From JBJXHG01 sp046160865 (GTDB lineage Bacteria > Planctomycetota > UBA1135 > GCA-002686595): 64,000 nucleotides of DNA. The position numbers and the translations under genes were made by a program. Shown here in pieces: positions 56,017 to 64,000 of this stretch. The DNA is taken from the NCBI GenBank assembly GCA_046160865.1, contig JBJXHG010000122.1, positions 1-64,000 on the forward strand. The letters are read 5' to 3'. The notes below the pieces were generated by a model. It was not told the DNA's origin, did not search any database, and worked only from the letters and a program-made list of their open reading frames with translations. Numbering within the stretch: the stretch's first letter is position 1; the number at the start of each line of letters is the position of its first letter.

Positions 56017-57891
56017 ATGGGTGTTGCCTCGGGGAGCGCGCAGCAGCGCATGCGCGCCGTCGCGATCGCGTGGCTCGTGCACGTCGCGATCGGGACGCTG
56101 ATCGGCACGCAGTATCTCGCCGTCGCGCCGCCGGCGACGACGCTCACGGCGCAGATCTTCGTCGCGACGGCGCTCGTCTCGTCGACCGCGGTGCTGTCGG
56201 TGATCCCGGGCTTGCCGCTCCTCGCCGTTGCGGCGTTCGTCGCGCGCCCGCGCGTGCTCGCGTGGCTGCAAGCGGTCGTGTGGACGCTGTTCCAGCTCGC
56301 GCTGTTCGTCGACACGCGCCTCTACCGCATCTTCCGTTACCACTTCAACGGCATGGTGTGGAACGTGATCACCACGCCGGGATCCGAGGACGCAGTCGAG
56401 CTCGGCGCGCAGACATACGTCCTCGTGCTCGGGACGGCGGCGGTCGTGTGCGTGTGCGCGTGCTTCGCGTGGACGCGCTGGATCTGGCCGCGGCGCGATG
56501 CGCAGAAGCTCGTGCGCTGTGGCGTGATCGCGCTCGTCGTCTGCATCCTCGTCGAAAAGGGCTTGTACGCCGCCGCCGACCTGCGCCGCGACCGGCGTGT
56601 GCTCGCGCTGGCGAGCGTGTTCTGGCTGTACCAGCCGCTCACGCTCAAGAAGCTCGCGTCGCGCACGTTCGGGATGAAGCTCGCCGAGCGCCCGCGCGTC
56701 GCGCTCGCCGAGGACGAGCTCCTGCTGCAGTACCCGCGCGCGCGGCCGAGCTATTCCGTGCCGGCACGCAAGCCGAACGTGCTCGTCATCGTCATCGATT
56801 CGTTGCGCAAGGACGCGTTCACGCCCGAGACGATGCCGCACACGACCGAGTTCGCGCGCACGGCGCGCCGCTTCGACGACCACATCAGTGGCAGCAACTG
56901 CACGCGCTTCGGCATCTTCACGCTGATCTACGGCATCCACGGGTCTTACTGGAAAGTGGCCTACCAGGAGCAGGCGCCTCCTGTGCTCGTCACGGAGCTC
57001 GCGCGCCTCGGATACGACCAGCGCGTGCTCTCGACCGCGTCGATGAACTTCCCCGAGTTCCGTTCGACGTGCTGGGTCACGATCGAGGACAAGGTCGAGG
57101 ACCAACTGCCGTCGAAGGTGAAGCACGAGCGCGACACGCTCGTCGGCGAGCGCTTCGCCGCGTGGATGGACGCGCGCGACGTGCGTGCGGCGACGGAGCC
57201 CTTCTTCTGCTTCGCGTTGCTCGACGCGCCGCACGGCACGCACTCGTTCCCCGCGGACCGCGCGCCGTTTCAGCCGAGCGCGAAGACGATCGACTACCTC
57301 TCCCTCGCCGACCAACCGAGCCCCGAGCAGGTGCGCCAGCTCCACAACAGCTATCGCAACGCGGTGCTGCACGCCGACGGGGTCGTCGGCCGCATGCTGG
57401 ACGAGCTGCGGAAACGTGACGAGCTCGAAGACACGCTCGTCGTGATCACGGGCGATCACGGCGAGGAGTTCATGGAGCACGGCTACTACGGGCACACGAG
57501 CAACTACACGCCCGAGCAAGTGCGTGTGACGTTCGTGCTCGACGGTCCGGACGTGATGACGGGTGTCGAGACGCGCCCGACGTCACACCTCGACCTCGTG
57601 CCGACGATCCTGGAGACACTCGGCGCGGATGTGGCCACGCGCCGGGACTACACGTTCGGCCTGAACCTCTTCGATCCACCCGCGACGCGCGTGCGCGTCT
57701 TGTCGGGCTGGCAGGAGATGGCGATCTGGGTGCCGGACGGTGTGCTCTTCTTGCCGCTCGAAGGACACAAGGGCTTCGTCGAAGCGCGCGGTTACGACTG
57801 GAAGCCGCTCGCGAACGAGGACGAGGTCATCGAGCGCTACGCGGGCGAGATCGCGCGCATGGCGCGCGAGTGTCGGTGGTTCTTGCGGTAG
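56017..57891 (+). CDS. YejM/LapC-like inner-membrane sulfatase-fold protein
   Basis: 624 residues. About five transmembrane segments fill the first 210 residues. A YHFNGMVWNVITTPGSED segment corresponds to a family element found in DUF3413-type YejM proteins. A sulfatase/alkaline phosphatase superfamily domain follows from about 250, with VLVIVIDSLRKDAF, SGSNCTRFGIFTLIYG and ITGDHGEEFMEHG. In Enterobacteria YejM (PbgA/LapC) senses LPS and restrains LpxC proteolysis. The retained C/T and D/H residues leave catalysis open. The LPS gene content of the window fits a lipid A regulatory role. Downstream hairpins lead into a convergent gene. Confidence 0.78.
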   Translation: MGVASGSAQQRMRAVAIAWLVHVAIGTLIGTQYLAVAPPATTLTAQIFVATALVSSTAVLSVIPGLPLLAVAAFVARPRVLAWLQAVVWTLFQLALFVDTRLYRIFRYHFNGMVWNVITTPGSEDAVELGAQTYVLVLGTAAVVCVCACFAWTRWIWPRRDAQKLVRCGVIALVVCILVEKGLYAAADLRRDRRVLALASVFWLYQPLTLKKLASRTFGMKLAERPRVALAEDELLLQYPRARPSYSVPARKPNVLVIVIDSLRKDAFTPETMPHTTEFARTARRFDDHISGSNCTRFGIFTLIYGIHGSYWKVAYQEQAPPVLVTELARLGYDQRVLSTASMNFPEFRSTCWVTIEDKVEDQLPSKVKHERDTLVGERFAAWMDARDVRAATEPFFCFALLDAPHGTHSFPADRAPFQPSAKTIDYLSLADQPSPEQVRQLHNSYRNAVLHADGVVGRMLDELRKRDELEDTLVVITGDHGEEFMEHGYYGHTSNYTPEQVRVTFVLDGPDVMTGVETRPTSHLDLVPTILETLGADVATRRDYTFGLNLFDPPATRVRVLSGWQEMAIWVPDGVLFLPLEGHKGFVEARGYDWKPLANEDEVIERYAGEIARMARECRWFLR

Positions 57892-57904
57892 CAGCGAGGC
57901 CGAA

Positions 57905-57973
57905 TGGCCGAGCCCGCGCAGCGCCGAAGGCGCGAAGCGTTGCGCCGCGTAGCGGCGCTTCCTCGGTGAGCCC
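57905..57973. terminator. convergent hairpin terminator region
   Basis: Between convergent genes. GCGCCGAAGGCGC (around 57930) and GCGCCGC-GTA-GCGGCGC (57942-57958) are compact stems, the second followed by TTCCTC. Together they can stop transcription from both sides. Confidence 0.5.
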
Positions 57974-57983
57974 GCGTGCGCAG

Positions 57984-59540
57984 CTACGCTCCGCGTTCCG
58001 CCACGAGCTTGCGGATCGCTTCCAGTATCGAGTGCATCAGCTCCGTGTCGCGATCGCAGTAGTCGAGCAGGTCCTTCTCGATTGCCGTCCGTCGCGTGGA
58101 GCCCGGCGAGAGCGCACACGCCCCTTTCCAAGCGACGACAGCGGCCATTCCGTTCTGCACCGCGAGGCCTTGGTATCCACGGCCCACGAGCGCCGGCGAC
58201 ACTTTTTTCAGCGAGTAACTGCCGTTCTGCGCCGGGTGGTAGTAGCCGGACTCCAGGAGCTGTCGCGTGTCGAACATCCGGTCTCGGATGGCACGCACGG
58301 CGCGCTGAGCGTCGGCTCCGAAGGCGCGCGCGAGTTGGTCGAGCACCGTCTGCTCGGCGGCGCGCGAATGCACGACGATGCTGCCAATGCTCGGCAAGGC
58401 GCGGAGCAAGGAATCGAGGAACGGTTGTCTCGGGTCGTCGCTGCCGAGGTGCAAGAACGGCGTCAGTCGCTCGAGCGAAGCCTCGGGTGCGCGCTGGATC
58501 TGCATCGACCACTGGAACGGTAGGCGCGCGTACGGCCACGTCCCGTCGAAGCGCGGGATCGCCATGCCGCTGTCGAATTCGAAGTCGACATAGGCGACCG
58601 GCCACGAGAGCTTGCTCAGTGCGTCTCGCAACGCATCGCGATCGACTTGCGCGACGCCAGTCTTCACCGCGCGGATCATGCGCTGCTGGGCCGGCGTCCA
58701 TTCGAGGAGCACGTCGTCCGGATCGATGTCTTCGACGGACGGCGTGCTGCTCACGTGCTTCGCTTTGCTCCCGGCGAGGCGCGGCAGGCGTCCGGCCCAG
58801 TGCGGCGGAAGTTGCTTGCCGCAGTAGCCATTCGGCTCGAGATGTCCGCACGCGCTCGGCCGAAGACCTTCCTGGTCGTCGCGGTACGCCTTGCAGCGGT
58901 TGCCGGGGATCTCGACGGGCACTTCGTCGCGCGCGAGCGCTTCGCGCTGCGCGGCGATCGCTTTGCGCACGCGCTTCTTCAGCCGCGACACATCCGCGGT
59001 GCGGTCGTCGAGCACGAGGAGACGCTTCGCGTCGACGTCGCCCGCGCGCACGTACTCCGCGTTCAAGCGAATGACGCCGGAGCCGACGATCTTGATTCCC
59101 GCCAAGCGGGCGACCTCGAGTTGGAACGCGAGATCCCAGTCGAAGACCGGCTTGTGCTCCGTCGACGACTTGACTTCCCACACGTACCAGCCGCCGGCCT
59201 TCGGCTCGACGATGTCGGCGATCGCGAGTAGGTCGTCCTTGGCGAAGTGCGCTTGGAAGATCGGGCGCTGCTCTCGGAGCGCTTCGATCGTGCGTGCGAC
59301 GTGCGTCGCGACGTCGGAGCGCGATTCCAGGGCGAGCTCTTCGTCGGGCGCGTCTGCAATGCGGATGTGCGCGTCGAAGAGTCGCTCGGCGCAGCGCTCG
59401 ACCTCGGCGCCTTCTGCTTCGCGCATGTCCCACACCTCGTCCGCTTCGATCGCGGGCTCCTCGACGCCGTGTGCGGCGAGCCAAAGGCGACGCAGGCACT
59501 GGCGCCCTTTCAAGAACGAGGACTTGGAGACGCGGGTCAC
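57984..59540 (-). CDS. DUF2779 RecB-family PD-(D/E)XK nuclease-like protein
   Basis: 518 residues. The opening VSKSSFLKGRQCLRRLWL is the start of a RecB-like nuclease fold. AIADIVEPKAGGWYVWEVKSSTE holds D (in AIADIV) and E-V-K of the PD-(D/E)XK core. The C-terminal half has the DUF2779 block: VAYVDFEFDSGMAIPRFDG, then VHSRAAEQTVL and LLDYCDRDTELMHSIL. Cysteines in SACGHLEPNGYCG may bind a Fe-S cluster or zinc. DUF2779 proteins are uncharacterised nucleases often near mobile or defence loci. The GTG start is set by the family's N-terminus. Confidence 0.8.
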   Translation of the reverse strand: MTRVSKSSFLKGRQCLRRLWLAAHGVEEPAIEADEVWDMREAEGAEVERCAERLFDAHIRIADAPDEELALESRSDVATHVARTIEALREQRPIFQAHFAKDDLLAIADIVEPKAGGWYVWEVKSSTEHKPVFDWDLAFQLEVARLAGIKIVGSGVIRLNAEYVRAGDVDAKRLLVLDDRTADVSRLKKRVRKAIAAQREALARDEVPVEIPGNRCKAYRDDQEGLRPSACGHLEPNGYCGKQLPPHWAGRLPRLAGSKAKHVSSTPSVEDIDPDDVLLEWTPAQQRMIRAVKTGVAQVDRDALRDALSKLSWPVAYVDFEFDSGMAIPRFDGTWPYARLPFQWSMQIQRAPEASLERLTPFLHLGSDDPRQPFLDSLLRALPSIGSIVVHSRAAEQTVLDQLARAFGADAQRAVRAIRDRMFDTRQLLESGYYHPAQNGSYSLKKVSPALVGRGYQGLAVQNGMAAVVAWKGACALSPGSTRRTAIEKDLLDYCDRDTELMHSILEAIRKLVAERGA

Positions 59541-59649
59541 GACGGATGGCGGGCAGATGGTCGGAGCGACAAAGGCAGCATTCGCCGCGTAGTGCTGCAG
59601 AGCCGTCGGGCGAAGTCCGCAGAGCTAGGTGCGCCTGCGGGTGCGCCCG

Positions 59650-62394
<2,745 letters not shown>

Positions 62395-62398
<4 letters not shown>

Positions 62399-62964
62399 CC
62401 GCCGCCCTTGGAACTCGTTGAGGAACTCTTCGCGGGCTCGCTCGGACGGGTGCTGTCCGAGTTCCACGCGTCCGGCGCGCGGTCGACCGACTGCAGCTGG
62501 TACGTATCGTTGTAGATCATCACGAACGCCTGCGCGCACTCGAGGAAGCGCTGTCGCTCCTCGGAGCTTGCGCCGCGCAAGAGCGCCCAGTGCCCCGCGA
62601 AGTCGGGCGTATCGATTTCGAGCGCTTGCGTGAACGTGCCGCCGCCATCGGCCGGCGCCGCGCCCTTCTGCGCACGCTCGTACACACCCCGGGCGCGGAA
62701 GAGCTTCACGATCTCGTCCATCACCTCGTCGGTCGTCACCTTGGTGACCGCGTCCTCCAGAGACTTGCGCTGCGAGTACAGCTCGGCGCGGTTGCTGTGC
62801 GACTCGTTGACGAGCTCGATGCGCTTGCCGGCGCCGGCGCTCGCATAGCTGACGAATGCGATGCGCGCCGGATGACCTTCGGTGCCGCCCGGCGAACTCT
62901 TCGTCGAGGAGCATCCGGCCAGTGCGATCGACAGCACGCATGCCAGGGACCGGAGCGCTCGCAT
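62395..62964 (-). CDS. small lipoprotein heading the kdsB-pyrG operon
   Basis: 189 residues. The signal peptide ends in the lipobox LAGC at about residues 15-18 and is followed by SSTKSSPGG. The mature part has FVSYASAGAGKRIELVNESH, a helical middle (EDAVTKVTTDEVMDEIVKLF) and a Ser/Lys/Gly-rich tail. I do not recognise the family. The start at 62964 is chosen for the signal peptide. Being translated with kdsB, it may act in envelope or LPS assembly, by association only. Confidence 0.6.
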
Positions 62965-63080
62965 AGGTGGCGCAAGATAGCCGCGCTGCGCGAGAGCGAC
63001 AAGCGACGCGCTGCGCTCCGCATCGTGTGTGCGGATGGAGTGCAGACACACCATCTGGGGGCGGATTCGCGAGAAACTCT

Positions 63081-63109
63081 TTGACTCGCCTGCGCGCGGT
63101 CTCCATAAC
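63081..63109 (+). promoter_or_regulatory. sigma70-like promoter for the LysM gene
   Basis: TTGACT at 63081-63086 and CATAAC at 63104-63109 are 17 bp apart. They lie about 110 bp upstream of the LysM start codon, giving a leader of about 100 nt that includes the tandem repeat at 63172. Confidence 0.5.
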
Positions 63110-63171
63110 CGCAACGCGTGGTGCCGGCCGTCGAGAGCTACTCCGGCTTCGGCGCAAACCTGTCACCTGTA

Positions 63172-63205
63172 GTGCTTTAGAAAAGGCTCGTGCTTTAGAA
63201 AAGGC
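63172..63205 (+). repeat. two-unit 18-bp tandem repeat
   Basis: GTGCTTTAGAAAAGGC occurs at 63172-63187 and 63190-63205, an 18-bp period. AGAAAAGGC units lie just before the LysM start and may influence ribosome binding. Confidence 0.7.
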
Positions 63206-63216
63206 GTGGACGCCCC

Positions 63217-64000
63217 ATGGGCAAGCTGGAAAAGGTCGTCGTTCTCTCCGTTCTGTTCGTCATCGCCGTGATCCTCGTGGTGTCGCTGACCGTCGACGAC
63301 CCGCTGGACAAGGACAAGGTGGCGATCGTCGGCGCGCCTGCGCCGAAGGTCGCGGCCGTCGACAAGTCCGCGCCGGCCGTGCCGGCGCAAATCGTCGCGG
63401 CACCCGTGGCCGCACCCGCTACGTCGGGCGCAGGCGCTGCGCCGGCGCCGAGCGCGCTGCTGAGCATGAACGCGCCGGCCGCGCAAACGGAGATGCCGGC
63501 AGCGAGCGAGCAGCCGGCCGCCAAGGCGACCGCGCTTCCGGCCGGTGCGCTGCTCAAGACGATCGAGGGTCTGAGCGACTCGTACCTGCCGGACATGAAG
63601 TTCTACACCTGGAAAGCGGGCGACAGCCTGCGCTCGATCGCGGAGCGCTACTACGGCGATGCGACGAAGCTCGCGCTGCTGCGCCGTCACAACGAGGGGC
63701 GCGTCGACGTGCAAGCGGGTGAGAAGATCCTGATCCCGGTGTTCGATCTCGAGTCGCCGATGACGGCGAACGTCGAGCAAGCGACCGATGCCGCGCCCGC
63801 GACGGGCAAGGCCGCGAGCAAGTCCGCCGCGCCGGTGCAACCGGTGAAGGCCGGCGGCCCGCGCACGCACGTGGTCAAGGAAGGCGAGAGCCTGTGGAAG
63901 ATCGCCAAGCAAGAGCTCGGCTCCGGCGCGCGCTGGAAAGAGATCTACGAATCGAATCGCGACGTGCTCGCAACGCCGGACGCGTTGCATACGGGCCTGC
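63217..64000 (+). CDS. membrane-anchored LysM protein (cut by window end)
   Basis: At least 261 residues, 3' end outside the window. One hydrophobic segment (about 6-24, VVVLSVLFVIAVILVVSL) anchors it. A long Ala/Pro-rich spacer follows. A LysM-like domain near 130-170 has KFYTWKAGDSLRSIAERYYGDATKLALLRRHN, and a second begins with THVVKEGESLWKIAKQELGSG near 222, so there are at least two. LysM modules bind peptidoglycan. The protein is probably periplasmic and wall-associated, but its domain count and any catalytic end are unknown. The ATG at 63217 lies after the tandem repeat and promoter. Confidence 0.78.
   Translation, partial: MGKLEKVVVLSVLFVIAVILVVSLTVDDPLDKDKVAIVGAPAPKVAAVDKSAPAVPAQIVAAPVAAPATSGAGAAPAPSALLSMNAPAAQTEMPAASEQPAAKATALPAGALLKTIEGLSDSYLPDMKFYTWKAGDSLRSIAERYYGDATKLALLRRHNEGRVDVQAGEKILIPVFDLESPMTANVEQATDAAPATGKAASKSAAPVQPVKAGGPRTHVVKEGESLWKIAKQELGSGARWKEIYESNRDVLATPDALHTGL

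Noticed and set aside
63217..64000. LysM gene as a cell-wall hydrolase
   Set aside because: Only the anchor, spacer and LysM modules are within the window, with no catalytic domain visible, so no enzymatic role is claimed.

Overview
This is a gene-dense, very GC-rich stretch (about two thirds G+C or more) with strong GC3 bias, no rRNA, tRNA, CRISPR array or insertion sequence that I can see, and one gene cut by the right edge. The gene content suggests a Planctomycetota-like bacterium that makes a lipopolysaccharide outer membrane. It has LpxK, a lipid A type acyltransferase, heptose synthesis and transfer genes, KdsB, an InaA-type kinase and a YejM/LapC-like sulfatase-fold protein. It also has exported beta-helix and beta-propeller proteins, S9 and M16 peptidases, a PASTA-less Ser/Thr kinase, and a decayed C-terminal exported-protein tail of a kind I associate with planctomycetes. 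The phylum call is inference from memory of families, not a database result.

Layout. 0.2-6.7 kb: a HAD/P-loop kinase fusion, an omega-like RNA polymerase subunit, then lpxK, acyltransferase, hldD and hldE, the last four nearly contiguous. 6.8-11.7 kb, minus strand: a DPP4-type S9 peptidase and an exported thioredoxin-fold protein, separated by a 177-bp palindrome. 11.8-18.3 kb: four tandem paralogous membrane-anchored proteins, the last overlapping an RlmA-type methyltransferase. 18.4-30.3 kb: a second S9 peptidase, a TMTC-like TPR membrane protein (minus), a methyltransferase, a beta-helix protein, an M16 peptidase (minus) and a thioredoxin-TPR protein. 30.3-35.5 kb: an accessory-looking zone with a PD-(D/E)XK-like gene, DUF1992, a fifth regulatory-domain protein, a 151-bp palindrome, a radical SAM protein and a HEPN-like gene. 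35.5-38.9 kb: split hldA/hldC homologues, TauE, and an exported DUF4412-like protein. 39.1-41.7 kb, minus: an active-looking glutamate dehydrogenase plus a paralog lacking two catalytic-site lysines. 41.9-45.7 kb: InaA-like kinase, two GT9 heptosyltransferases and an enoyl-CoA hydratase. 45.9-54.3 kb: a Fic protein behind an operator-like inverted repeat, an arylsulfotransferase-like propeller (minus), an FHA-GAF-sigma54 activator and an overlapping Ser/Thr kinase. 54.3-64 kb: AhpD-like protein, RNA methyltransferase, YejM-like protein, DUF2779 nuclease-like protein, the overlapping operon lipoprotein-kdsB-pyrG-DUF1844, and a LysM protein running off the edge.

How the genes fit together. Much of the window serves the envelope: KdsB uses CTP made by the co-transcribed PyrG, HldE/HldD and the HldA/HldC pair make nucleotide-activated heptose, the GT9 enzymes and InaA-like kinase build and phosphorylate the core, LpxK and the acyltransferase finish lipid A, and a YejM-like protein could monitor it. 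The most notable unexplained signals are: a three-copy hairpin plus conserved 16-19 nt box downstream of genes; two long near-symmetric palindromes with TAAC...GTT ends; a glutamate dehydrogenase/pseudo-dehydrogenase pair; recurrent TATCCT-like boxes 6-8 nt before start codons, suggesting leaderless mRNAs; and two lower-GC accessory genes with nuclease-like and HEPN-like signatures.
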